Of a stretch of DNA of 64,000 bases, positions 20,510-32,279 are shown piece by piece (position 1 is the stretch's first letter; the number at the start of each line of letters is the position of its first letter). The DNA lies in the NCBI RefSeq assembly GCF_035582795.1, contig NC_134373.1:26320501-26384500 (forward strand), written 5' to 3'. This DNA is from Mycteria americana. Its lineage: Eukaryota; Chordata; Aves; Ciconiiformes; Ciconiidae. A program made the translations under genes and the position numbers. The notes under the pieces are model-generated. The model searched no databases. It worked only from the letters and a program-made list of their open reading frames with translations, and was not told the origin of the DNA.

Positions 20510-20615
20510 GATGTATTTTGATACAGCATTTTATGTGTGAAATGAACACATGTCGGTGCCAGGATGTAGCTGCTGCCGGATGGATCTGGGCTAACAGGCG
20601 GTAATGAATTATCAA
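20510..20615. promoter_or_regulatory. Candidate element 1.4 kb upstream of CDK5R2
   Basis: An AT-rich island with ATGATGTATTTTGATACAGC, ATTTTATGTGTGAAATGAACA and GGTAATGAATTATCAACAGG. The homeodomain-like TAATGAATTA and a CAGGATG ETS-type core stand out from the GC-rich flanks. Inference only. Confidence 0.3.
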
Positions 20616-23600
20616 CAGGGAGGAGCTAAGCCAGCCCCCCCACTTCCTCCTGCACTGCTGATGCTGGAGGTGTTTGCAATGAAAGCGCAGGCTCAGAGCC
20701 AGGTTTCAGACTTCCAGCCGGGCCTCCTGATGCCTGGGGCTGATGTGCCACATCTGGGGGCAGGGCAGAGGCTGTGCCCTCTGTGCCATGGCAGGGAAGA
20801 GGGGCAAAGCCCCATTCCCACAAATCCTGTGCTGTGGCCAGCCACGTCCTGCTGTTTCCTTGCAGGAGGCCGCAGTGGGATCTGCAAAGAACATGTATGT
20901 GTGCACACAGACCCCCAGACACAGAGGTTTGCTTTGGCAGCCGCCAGAATCAGAGTGGATCTGGGCCAGCGTCGCCTACCCAAGGGCAGCTTAGGCTGGG
21001 CTGAAGTAATCAGGAGGATTTGATAAAGGGGTACAAATACAGAGGAAGAAAATCAGGACAAGGTTCCTGATGAAGATTAAGTCAGCACCTTTAGATATAC
21101 AGAGGTGGCTTAAACTTAGCCCAGAAGATGGAGGAGCCGTAGGGAGGGGACAGGAAGGAGCCTGTGGTCTTTGCTCTCTTTGCATATTTGAGGATGGACT
21201 GATTCCCAGGTGTGCAAACACGGTCTCATCAGAAACCCACAGCTGAAGTTTGCAGGTGAGGAAGCAGAGACCTTTCTGCGGACTGCTTGCTCCTGCTGGA
21301 GTAAAATTGCTCTCAGATTGCTTCATCTGAAACACATGAAGCCACCCCCGCCCTGTGTGAGCTCTCCCAAATTGGTTCTCCGAACTCATTAAAAAGAGCT
21401 ATTTGTATTCGGCAGTGATGAGCTGGGCTTTGCAGCCTTTTACACCGAGGACCGAGCCAGAGAGCTCCCCTGCCTCCCCCAGCTGGGCTTGCAGTTACCA
21501 GCACCGAGCAGCTCAGCGTGTGTGCATCTCCCACCGCTCCCAGGAGAGGAGATTTGGCTGAAGCCTGTTTAAAAATCCAGCCCAGGACTGCTCAGTGATG
21601 CAGCTTGAGGCCTTGGCTGTGAGCAGCAGAAGAGCTCCAGGGCCAGTTATTTCCTTCTTGCCTGCAGCTGCCTGTGTCCTGCTGCAGGAGCAGCTCTGGG
21701 GTGGAGGAGGTCAGTGAGCCCAGAGTCATTCCCCAAGCCGGCACTGCTGGCAGCGGCAAGGGCTTCCTACAAGCACTAGGGAATTACCCAAGCCCTGCAA
21801 GAACAGCAGGATGTTTCTTATGCAGGTAAAGAAGCAGCTTTGCAGCTTACTTGGGAGGCAGTTGCTCTTCCACGTGAAAGAGGAGGACCTTTTCCCCCCT
21901 CTTCCGTTTTACTCTTCAGGGTCCAGCCCTGAGGCTGGCAGGCAATGATACAGCACAAGCTATGTCCTTGGGGCCGTCTCTGCTTGGCTCTTCCTTTAGG
22001 TCTCGGTTGTAAGTGGTCAGTTGGCAGGGAAAGGCACAAAGCAGGAGGGGAGGGCAGCATTTCCCTTCGCCAGGGAATTGGGACTCCCACCCCAGCCACC
22101 TAGAATGACATGTCCTTGGATGTGAGGGAGAAACAGAGTAGGGCTCCAGGCACTGTCAGTCTCAAAGCTGCTGTCAGGCTCCTGCCCTTGGCCAAATCTT
22201 CAGCTGCTGGTGGTGTGGCTTTGCTGGGACACTGTTGGCATACGCAGATCCCCTGCTACTAAGGGTCACTCTAGCCAGGATAACACATACCTCAGCTACA
22301 TGCTAGCACCAACAAAAGGATGGTTTCTTGCCCAGGCCCCTAATTTGGGCTGTGTAAAGGGGTATCCCTGTCCTGAATCAGGGGTGTTCCAGATGGGGAG
22401 TTGGAGTACTCTGGTACCCAGCACAGCTGGCTGGGCTGCAGGGATGGAGAGAAGCAGGGAGAGAGCAGCACCAGGGGAGAGAAGCAGGGGTAAAACCAGG
22501 CAGTACTGTGCAAAGGCTCTAAACCAGCTAGTGTTGACCTGCAGGAACCACGCAGTTCCCTGTGGGTGCCTGGCAGCCCATCTCCTGCTCTGCTCCACCC
22601 GAGCTGAGCCTCCCACTGCACAGAGCTGTGCAGCTCCGCCTGCCCAGTGCAGGTGGGAATGTGGGGGCAAGTCAGGCCTTGGTGAAAGCCCATGCGAACC
22701 CTCACGTCCTCTCTAAGCTGTCGCTGCATGATGCTGCCATGCTGGGGCTGTGGATCAGAAATTCACAAGCCCCCAGCCTGGGGCAGGGCAGCTCTCCCAG
22801 CATCCCCAGGACATGAAAAGGCATTTTGGAGGGTACTGGGCCCCCTAGCCTGATCCCAGCTCCCCTCCAGGCTTCTGAGCTATTGGGCATGGGCTTTGTG
22901 AGGAGTCCTGGCTGAAAGCAGCTGGCACATCCCCCTGCCTGCTCCAGAATGATGAATGAGCGTGTGTCTGCTGGCCGGCTGGAGCTGTTCTTTAACAGCT
23001 CACTTGCTGTGCCGTGGTCTGTCTGCACTGGCAGAGACAGGCAGGGAAAAGGGCCGTCTCCCTGGCAGCGGCTGGCCAGCCAGCTCCTGCGCTGTGCTGC
23101 TTTACCCGTGGAGATGGAGCTCACAGTCTTGACACATCTCTCAGTGAGCGGGTCTGACAGCTCTGGTGCTCCCCCTCCCAAGCCCATACAGCAGGCAGGC
23201 AACCTCCAGCAGAGCTCCTGCCCGAGCTGGGAGCCGTGGGGCTGGGAAGCCCAGAGGACCTGGCTGGCAGGTTGTCTGCAGCACGCAGGGAGGAGAAACC
23301 TGCTTGCACTTCTGAGTGCCCCAGCCCAGGCACTTCTCCCTTCTCCATCCCTAGTCTCCCTCCATTTTTCCCCTTCCCAGTTCTCAAGAGAGAGGGCTAC
23401 AGCTGTGGCTCCATAGACACCAAAGCTGATCTGGGCTTACCCTGTGATACCCCCTTAGTGTGGCTCGGGGGGGGGGGCAGCACCTACCTAAGATGGCTGG
23501 AGGAGCTTGTGCAGTCCCTGCTCCGAGGTCAGCCCTGGGTTCACGCAGGAGAGTGGAGCAGAGCACAGCCGAGTTGAGCAGCCCTGTTGCAGCCCCTGGA

Positions 23601-24049
23601 GAGAAGCTATTTTTGTCCTGCTGTTTGCTGAACAGCAGTGCTGGGCATGGCTTGGAGAGCCAGAGGAACACAGCTCCTCTGGGTGGAAACTGTGCAAGGC
23701 AGAGGCAGGCCTTGAAGTGACATGGAAACACATCTCTGCTTCCTGATCCTTGGGCAGAGAGAGGGGTCCTGGCACTGGGCAGCCCCCAGCTTCTGGTGGG
23801 GAGGAATTGCGTGACCTCCTCGCTGGTATGGGGGCAAGGATGGAGGTTGCTACCGGGGCTATGCTCACAGCCCACATCCCCCCCAGGACTGCTGCCATTA
23901 AAGCCCTTAAGAGAAGGTCTTAGCTCTGAGTGGGACAGGAAGGTATAACTGGGAAGTCCTAAGCATAGCCATGGGCTGCTTAAATGCCTGCCAGCACATG
24001 CCTACGGTCTTGTGGCAGGAGGAAACCCACACAGCCGCAAGCTGGTAGG

Positions 24050-24120
24050 GGTTAATGAAGGGGCTAATTATCCACCTCCCCCCCCCCGCAGACAATTAGG
24101 GCTCCATTAGGAGAGCCCCT
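24050..24120. promoter_or_regulatory. Paired homeodomain-type sites next to an orphan CpG patch
   Basis: GGTTAATGAAG, GCTAATTATCC and GACAATTAGGG lie within 60 bp, split by a C10 run (about 24078-24088). This directly abuts the CpG-dense patch that starts near 24160. Confidence 0.3.
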
Positions 24121-24159
24121 GTCAGCCCAGTACGGGGAGGTGGCGGGTGGTCTCTGAGC

Positions 24160-24420
24160 TGGAGTCCCTGAAGGGGTGCGGCGCGGTTGTGCGAGCCCCT
24201 GCGCTGCCCGGGTGGGCTCGGGGGTGCCGGGCTCGGGGGTGCCGGCGGGCGGGTGTCCCGGGCCGGGGCTGTGCTGCCCTCTCGCGGCAGCCGCCCCCGG
24301 AGCTCCCCGGGGCGGGCCCTGCGCTGTTGAGGGTCCCCTCCCCATCTTCAGGTGGTCCGGAGCTGGGCGCAGGCTTGCTCCAGCGGCTCCGTGCCCAGCC
24401 CATCACCGCAACTCTTTGCC
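24160..24420. promoter_or_regulatory. Orphan CpG-dense patch in the intergenic region
   Basis: CpG-dense sequence of about 260 bp far from any gene, with a 15-bp direct repeat (GGGCTCGGGGGTGCC at 24214 and 24229) and a CTCF-like core at 24274-24287. It could be an unannotated promoter or an insulator; no associated coding frame is credible. Confidence 0.45.
24274..24287 (-). promoter_or_regulatory. CTCF-like core motif, minus orientation
   Basis: Read on the minus strand, CCGCGAGAGGGCAG matches the CTCF core CCGCGNGGNGGCAG at all but one position. It sits in the centre of the orphan CpG patch. Confidence 0.4.
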
Positions 24421-26374
24421 CTCCCGCTTTGGGGAGTACTCTCTGGCTGTCAGGGGCACTGGCAGAGCTGGAGGAAGCTGCCACTTGTCTGAGGGAAATT
24501 GTCTCCTTGCTGTCCTGGTGGTGGTGGTTCCTCCCCGCTACCCATCCTGGCCTGTGAAGACCCAGCAGCTCCCAACCTGCAGCCTGCGCAGGAGCGGACG
24601 GCTTCTCTAGGGCCTCCTGGCAGTGAAAGGGCTGTGGGTGAAGGGGCTGAGGTCTCCGTGCTGGGATGGAAGGGGTGCCACAGGGTGCTGTGTGTGAGGA
24701 GCATTCAGAGCAGGGGGAAGAGGGCAGAGGGAAGCACAGGGCAAGGAAAGCATCTGTGCAAGTGCTCCTCCATGGCAGGCACCAAGGATTTGTCCAGCAT
24801 CATGTAGGATGCTGGGTGCTGAGCCCAGGACTCCCGGTTTCCAAGTCAGACTTTTTCCCGCACCTTCCTGGCTGGCAGGAGCTGAGCAGTCCAGCCGCTC
24901 AGGATTGCTTCCATCTGGCAGGGAGGCAGCTCCCTCCATTTAACCTTCTCCTGCAGGCACATGGGAGCCTCAGCACACAAAGGCCAGGTCGCAGGGGCAT
25001 GGCTGGCTCTGCACCAGCTGTCCTGGTGCTCACTGCAGACTGTGTGCGTGCAGGGATGCATTTGTGTGCATGCAGCAGCGTGTGCATCCACAGGCTGATG
25101 CTGCCCCAGCATCCCTAAGTGCTGGAGCAGCCCAAACCTCGGGGTGAAGCTGCAGTCCCCTGGCTCTGTTTCCTAGGGGTGATAGGGAAGGCAGGGCCAT
25201 AGGCTCCAGCTCTTGGGGCACCTTGTCCCCGTCTGGTGGCCAAAGGGACCTGGTGACACTTGGGGGGGGCCTCGCTGCCCACCAGGTGGAGCTGCACCCC
25301 ACGTTTTGCTGCTGCTGGGGTGGCCCTGGGCCAACCCTGGTCTCCTGCTGCTTTTCCCTGCCCTGGCAAGGAGAGATCCTGGGATCATGGTAATGCACAC
25401 ATGAAGGACAAGCATGCACGTCCTGTACACATGCTCTGGCGACAAGTGCTGACCCCCACTAGCCTCACCCACCCAGCAGCACAGGGAAGTTGCCTGCTTG
25501 CAGGTAAACAGTGGATATTGACTCAGTATTTTGGAAGCCTTCTCCCCAACAGCCACACAAGGGGAGACTCAGGAGATTGTCCTCAGTGGTGTTCTGGCCT
25601 CACATTCTTCTGGTGCTTGGGGCTGACTGCATTCACTGCACAGATGAGGATGGAGTCAGTCCAGCCCCTGCCAACCTCTCCATGTAAAGCAGATCTTGCC
25701 TGTTCTAGCTGCGTATGGGTCCCCAAGGACCCCTGACCCTCTGGAGCTGCTGCAGGCTATGCCACCGACTCTGCTGTGTCCGTTGATGGGATCCCAGGCT
25801 GTGTGCTCTGCTGTCCTGAGCTTGGGGTGTATCTGCTCAAGCACTGCAGCCCTGTGAGATGCAAAGGGCTGTGAGGGTAAATCCTTCACCTGCCTTCTCA
25901 CTGCCTCTGTGGGCCTTGGCTCAGGGCTGCTGAGGACTGGCTGCCTGAGATCCAGCTGCCCTGTACCTTAGCTTGGAGGGATCCAAGGGTAGGCGTTTCT
26001 GTGCTGATACTGTGCTAACTCCAGGGAGCCAGTCTGAGACCCATGAGCCTCCTCTCACAGCCCTAGACCTGCCCTATGAAGCTGGGACCTGGAAGACCCC
26101 TTGGTCAAGCAATCCACTGCCTTCCCTAGCCCATTTTCTCCCCTGATGCCTGCCAGCCCCATGCAGGGGTCCCATCACAGACTGTCCCTCCTCTCCTCAT
26201 GGCATCCCCAGTGCGTGACAGGCAGGGGCAAGGGGACCGAGCAGGCAGGGGGCTGGAGAGGGTCTCTCTGCCCTTAGTTGTGGCTGGGCTGGGGCTCTGG
26301 AGGAGGGTCTGCTCCTTGCCTGGTGGGATGCTGTCAAGCCTGGTCTGCAGTGGAAGCGAGGGAGGCAGCTGTAC

Positions 26375-26515
26375 AGGAAATAATCATGGCTTGTTCCAAG
26401 ATTAAATCACTGGCGGGAGTGCGAGAGAGGATAAAAGGAGCCGTCTGTCGTTAGAGGGAATATTAACCCGGCAGCGGGCCGGGAGGGGGGAGAATTATAT
26501 TCCCTGCACTTGCTG
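26375..26515. promoter_or_regulatory. Candidate regulatory element or TATA-type promoter
   Basis: GGAAATAATCATGG, AAGATTAAATCACTGG, a TATA-like GATAAAAGG at 26430-26438, AGGGAATATTAACCCGG and GAATTATATTCCC lie within 140 bp. The ATTAACC and palindromic GGGAATATTAACCC-like words look selected rather than random. No downstream open frame supports a protein gene. Confidence 0.35.
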
Positions 26516-28374
26516 GCTGCCAGGCCCGCTGTGCACACAGGGCTCAGCACTGACAGCATCTCTCAGCGGGACACGCGCCCTTCCTCCCCAGCTCAGCCCT
26601 CGGCACGGGCCCTTGTCCCTCCCCTGCTCAAGGGCGGGATGCTGCTGCGAGCAGGGGCAGAGGAAGGATTTTTGGAAAAGTGGGGAAACTGGGGCAGGAT
26701 CATGCTGTGTGTCTGGCACCGCATAGAGACACTGAACCACTTGGTCCCTCCATGCATCGCTCTTGCTTTGCCCAGGCCAGGTCTTCGCCCAGTTCCTCCG
26801 GATGAGCTCAGTGTGGCACAAAAGGTTCTTGTTTGGTCTGGCCCTTATCAGGGACCTGCCTCGAGGTCCTTCAGCACAGGAGCCGGGCTGGAGCTGGAGC
26901 AGGTGGAGCCAAGGAGCAAGGGAGAGGGCAGAGGGAAAACAAGAGACCAGCTGCAAAGGGGTGAGCCGGCAGGGAGATAAGATAGAGGGAGAAATGCAAA
27001 ATATGACGGGTGGCAGGCAGGAGGGAACGTGGGAAACTATGGGGCACCTTGGGTCAGCCCAGCTGCGAGAGACACTTAATGGGGCAGACCCTTTGGGGGT
27101 GCCAGCCAGCTGTGGTGACAAGCTCCTAGCACCGCTCGTGGCCCCTTGCCCGTGGGCTGGGACCTGCTTTCAGGTCCAGGAGTAGCTGAGATGGGACCCC
27201 AAGACCCCTCAAGGCCCTGGTGACCCTCTGCCACTCCAGGGATGCTGTGTGGAGACCGAGCATGGCCCTGGAGAGCTGATGGGAGCAGAAGGGCTCACTG
27301 CTGGCTCTGGGGAGGCAGGGATGGGGTCACCTTCCCCACAGCCCAGCTGGGCAGTGGCCAGGAACCAGCCAGGCTTGGTAGCCGTGCCCAGGTGGTAGCC
27401 CCCTCCCTGCCCCTGGCAGGCTGTCCCAGCCCCACTGCTGGGGCTGCAGCGGGGAGGAAAGCCATGCTCCACAGGCCGGCTCACGGCTGTGGTTTATGGG
27501 CTCTCCCGTGCCAGGATAAACAGACCCATGGGGGCCGGGGTTTGCAGCGAGCGGTTCATGAAAGCCTGCGGCCCTGCGCCTAGGGCTTCCTTCCCTTTGA
27601 TGGAAGAGTCCCGGCGGTTTCCCAAGCAAGAAGATCCCGGCTCCTTCCCCCTCTCCCCCTTTCTTTCCCCCCCAGCCCATTCCCTCTCCAGCTGAGGCCT
27701 GGGCTGAGATAGGAAGATGAGATATCCTTGGCTGCCTCTTCCAGCCTGGTGGTACCCCACAGAGCCAAGCCCCCGCTCCGTGCAGGATGAGGCCCCGGTG
27801 CTCAGCCTTCCCATGTGGGGATGCCTGGCTGTGTGCAAGCTGCCGGAGCCTGGCCTGATTTTGCCCAAGCAACTTTATCAGCCTGCTCCCTCTCTGGGGA
27901 AGTCATTTGAGAACGGCCAGCACTGTTGGAAGCAGCCAAGGCAGTGATTTCTCCCACCAACACAGCTGGTGGAGCTGAGCGTGCGGGGAGACCAGACCCA
28001 TCGCAGAAACACTTGTTGCATCCTCGGTATGCACAGCCGGTGCTGTCAGCATCAATGGGTGCCGCTGGTCGGTGCCCATCCCCTGGGCCCCGGGGTTTGC
28101 TGTACCTGCAATTCCTCGCTAAGGAAAGGCTCCCATGGGACCAGGTCCATGGTACCAGGCGTGGGCTGAGATCTGTGGGTGGTTTGCACGCATGTCCCCC
28201 AGCACCCCTCCCAGGAGCTCCCATCCACTCCACTGCGGACAGAGATCCTGGGGCAGATAGAAATCCTCAAAGCTCAGCCGGAGCCTGGAGATCTCTGCAG
28301 GCTTACACCTGGGGAAGGTCTGGCCCAGCTGCGCACAAACCCCAGCGAGCAGCCATTGCCAGGACGCTGCGATT

Positions 28375-28570
28375 TCCAAGCCGACATCAAAAAGCAGCTG
28401 GGGATGGGCTTGCGAACGCTCCCACACAGCACATCCTCTGTGTTTTATGAGCGATGTTTTACAACGTAAGTGCTGCTATATTAAGCCACGCATCTAACTG
28501 GAAAAACAGGAGACAGCGAGGCAAGCGCAGCTACCTCGGTGCCGGCTGCTTTAATGCTGCGTAAGCGAGT
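28375..28570. promoter_or_regulatory. Candidate non-coding conserved element
   Basis: An island of balanced composition with TGTTTTATGAGCGATGTTTT, ACAACGTAAGTGCTGCTATA, TTAAGCCACGCATCTAACTG and CTTTAATGCTGCGTAAGC. It retains isolated CpGs outside any CpG island, a pattern often seen in constrained enhancers. Confidence 0.35.
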
Positions 28571-29280
28571 CCTTCTCCTGCTCAGGCTCTCTCCTACCTC
28601 TCTCCCCCTGCCCGGCCCTGCTCCATGCAGGCAGGAGGCAGGCACGGGCACCCTGTGATGCACAGCTGGCCCTTGGGTTTTGGGACAGGGTGCTAAGGTG
28701 GGGTGTTTTCCCACCTGCTCCAGCCCCCGTCCCCCAGCCCTGCTCCTGGGGTAGGCAGGAACTGCAAAATGGGGCCAGTCCCCATCTTTTAGGGCAAAAT
28801 CCTTGCTGGCAGCAGGATATCAGGGGCTTTGCTGGGGCCGTTTGGCTTCAGCTGGGGTCTTTCCGTTCCTGAGCAAAGGGTGAGCGTTTGGGGAAGGCCA
28901 GCCCTCCTCACTGCCGGGCAGGCGGAGGGAGAAGGGGGTCTCCTTCCCGGCGGCCCCAGGAGAGGGTGCTCTCTGCCCGCACCGGCACCTCCGCGGCATC
29001 CCCGCTCCCCCCGCGGCCCTGGGGTGCAGAGGGAAGCAGAGGACTTGGGCCAAAAAAGCCCGTGCCCCCTGGAGGGGCCCTGCTTTTATTCCTTACCACC
29101 CCCCGGCGTAAGGATTTGCACGGGGAGGCTGGGTTTTTGAGAGCTGTCATCACTGGACCCTGATGTGCAGCCCCGTCCCTCGTCCACAGGGATGGATGCA
29201 AAGAGCGTGGCCGTGCTGTGCCCTACCTGGGGACGGTGGAGGGAGCAGTCCTTGGCAAGCCAGGACCCTTGCAAGAGAGC

Positions 29281-29395
29281 GGTGGAGTTGATTTATGCTC
29301 TTGACATTTCTCTCCCGGTTGGGCAGAGCTTTTAATAAAGAGTGAGTGATTTATGGTTCCTTTTAAGTGGGAAGGAATGTTACCTAAGGCATTCT
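29281..29395. promoter_or_regulatory. Candidate element with HOX/CDX and TEAD-type motifs
   Basis: GTTGATTTATGC, TTTTAATAAAGAGTG, GTGATTTATGGTTCC, CCTTTTAAGTGGG and GAAGGAATGTTACC occur within 115 bp. TTTATGG is a posterior-HOX/CDX type core, GGAATG a TEAD core and TTAAGTG an NKX2-type core. The AATAAA inside it has no gene upstream that would need it. Confidence 0.35.
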
Positions 29396-30259
29396 GCCCC
29401 CGACACCCCCACCTCGCTGTCTTGCTGAACCCCCAGCATCTGGGCTAGCAGGCGGCGAGCAGAGGCTGTCTCTGCCCCCATCTTCCCCTGAAGCCCTCCC
29501 CACAGCTGAGGTGGCCCCAGCATCCTGCCGCATTCCCAGCAGCAGCAGCCCTGGCCCTGTCCTGGGATGCCCTGGCACCCTGGGGGGAGCGGTGCTGTAT
29601 CCCCTCCAAACTGCCCAGGCCTCGGCAGCGGGGCAGTGCACAGCCCGTGTGCCACCTCGCACATAGCAGCGATTCAAGGAAAGCTTCTGCCCCAAGACCA
29701 CTCTGCTCCCCTCTGTGAGGACCCCTGTGGTGGCTGGCCTGGGGACAGGATGACAGCTCCACGGCAGTTGTCATGGTTACTGGGTATTAACGGATGCGGG
29801 CATGAGTGCTTCCCGGTGATGAGCAGCTCCAGAAGAGAAGGGCTGCCCTCAGCCCATCCAGCTCCAGCCCTCCCGGGGGGGCTTGGTCATAGAGCCCACC
29901 TCCATCCCCCTCCCCAGCCCCTCCACACCCTGAACCAGCACTGGCCAAAGCCAGCTCCAAAACCAGAGGTGGCAGCAACTTGCAACTAAAGGGGCTTCTC
30001 GGGGCCTAAAATGACTCTTGGGTCTCCCAGAGCAGATAAGGAAGGGGACAGGTCCCCTTCCATCCCGCCCCTGCTGCCTGGAGGTGGCTGGAGAAGGCCA
30101 CGGGGCTGGGAGACATGGTGGCCAGCAGGAACTGGGATGCAGCAGAGCCGCAGGATCCTGCCAGCCAGTCCCTTTCCCCTCTGGAAAGGGCTAATGAGTG
30201 AGGACAGGGGATAAGAGCAGGGGCGGAGGGAGCATCGCCCAGACAAAAGCCGCCCCAAG

Positions 30260-30370
30260 AGGCTCCCAGCTGCTAATGAAGATAAAGTGCCCGGTTCCTT
30301 TTCTTCTCCCAGTGAAATCTGGTGGCTAAGGGGGAAAAAATGCTTTCAAGTGTATTCATCTATAACATGG
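30260..30370. promoter_or_regulatory. Candidate element with homeodomain, GATA and NKX-type motifs
   Basis: GCTGCTAATGAAGATAAAGTGC combines TAAT and AGATAA cores in 22 bp; TTTCAAGTGTATTCATC carries an NKX2-type TCAAGTG. AT-richer than its flanks. Inference. Confidence 0.3.
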
Positions 30371-30429
30371 CCTGGGAGGCAGGGATTCCAGCAGCCGGAG
30401 CGGCGGCCAGCTGAGACACTGATCTCACA

Positions 30430-30780
30430 CTTCACATACGTGCACGCACACACGCATGTGCAAACACACACACACATCCGTGCAGGCTGCACACAGTGTG
30501 TGTGAAATAACCGCGGAGCACACGCACATGCACACAGACATCAAAAGCCCAGTCTTTCTCTGCATCAAAACAGCAACTGTAGATGAAGACATGTGTTGAG
30601 CAAAACACCCCCTGCCCACGCAAAGCACCTGCGCCGGGCTGCCAGATCCCACACGTGCCCTGAAACGCACATGGCAAGCGCAGTGCAAACACAGGCGTGC
30701 GGCACGCCAAGGGGCCTGCCCGGCACGGCGCGTGCGCACGAGCATGCACACACATGCACACACGTGTGCATGCGTCCTTC
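30430..30780. repeat. Alternating CA/TG-rich stretch (Z-DNA-prone)
   Basis: Interrupted runs of alternating purine and pyrimidine: GTGCACGCACACACGCATGTG near 30440, ACACACACACATC near 30463, ACACACGCATGTGC-like words near 30525, and CACACATGCACACACGTGTG near 30750. It is a degenerate (CA)n family spread over about 350 bp rather than one clean microsatellite. Confidence 0.7.
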
Positions 30781-32279
30781 CCCCATCCTCAGGCCTGGCA
30801 GCTGTGCAAACGTAGCCTGTATTGTGCGGCCGTGGTGGGAGAGGGCAAGTGATGCCCAGCAGGATCCCTTTGGAATGGGATCCTGCAGGGTGGAATCCCT
30901 TTGGGGTCACTGCAGTGTTTCAGTAAACACGTGAATAAACCTCGTTGCTCTTGATGTATGGGGGAGGCAGGCTGGGGGGAGATGGGCTGGGGCTCTCCTG
31001 TGCTGTGGATGGATGGACTCCCACCCCATCCCACACACGAGGTCTGCCCCAAGCCCTTCCCCTGCCTGCTGTCCCACAGCCCAGCCCTTGAAAGTCTCCT
31101 TAACCTTCATCCCTGCCCTGACTGCACAAGATCTGCAGTGAAGAGTCCCACTGCTGTCCCCTGCCTAGGAGCTCCTCTACCCAGAGACCCTTCCACATGT
31201 GTGGAGCAGACATGCCAGGGTCAATGGGGCTGTATTTCCAACGTGCCCATCACCAGGCTCTCTGGGAAGAATGTTCTACAGCCCTACACTAAGTTAAACA
31301 AACCCAGGGCTGTTCTCTGGCCCTGGGGACCTCTGCCACAGACCAGCCCACCTCCAGGCTGTGAAACATATCCTGCAAATGGGCAGCCTGTGTGCCAAAT
31401 CCTGCTGGGACTGCCCCTGACCCAGGCTAACTCCTAAACTGCGAGCAAAAATTGCCTGGATCAGTGTGAGCTGTCCCAAGCCAAAATCACACCAGGGCAG
31501 TGCTAAAAATTCCCATGGGGACAGTCCCACTGCTGTGCCTGGGAATGCCCTGGGACTGTTTGTTTCACAAGTGCAGACTCAACCAGAGATTCCCCCCCTC
31601 CTTTCCTCTGGAGGCTTTGAATTAAGTGGCCTATTTACAGAGAGGCAGCAAGGGAATAGACAGCATGTGGGGAGGGGGAGCTCCTCCCCAACACATCTGG
31701 CAACTAAACATACCCCACAGACCCACCAGAGACCGTCCAGGCAGCAAAGCATTTGCTTGCAGCCCCCCAGGCAAACAGAGGTGCTGCAGAGAGGCTGGGT
31801 CTGGCCCTGCTGACACCCTCCTGCCCTGTCTCAGCATCACGTGGGGGCCATGCCTGGTTAGACCCCGCTGGCTTGTTGCAATCAGCTGCCATATCAGTTG
31901 GGCACGAGGGCTGAGAAGATGTGCCCACACCTCTGGGGCAGGGTCGAGGGGAGCGCAGCTGCTGGAGGCGGCTCCGGCACCATTCGGCATGGCTGGCTTG
32001 GGCAGGTACGCTGCTAGCCCACCGCACCCGGCTGCTGACAGCCGGCTCCTTGGTACCTCCCAGCTCCTGGTTGTTAATTCATACGGATCTGCTTGGCTGG
32101 GGGAAATAAAAACTAGCTGGATACTTGCACATAATGGGAAGGGGGAAAGAGAGGGACCCAGCTCAGTGAGAAACTAGGAAAGCTACGGGGAGGGAAGCCT
32201 GGGAGCAGCTGGGAACCTCTCTGCATGGAGACAAGGCCTCAGAGCCAGGAGTCAGGGGACGGGGGCCAGAAAAGAGCAC

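Noticed and set aside
29331-29338. AATAAA at about 29333 as the end of an unknown gene
   Set aside because: It sits inside an AT-rich motif island with no upstream exon or open frame to end.
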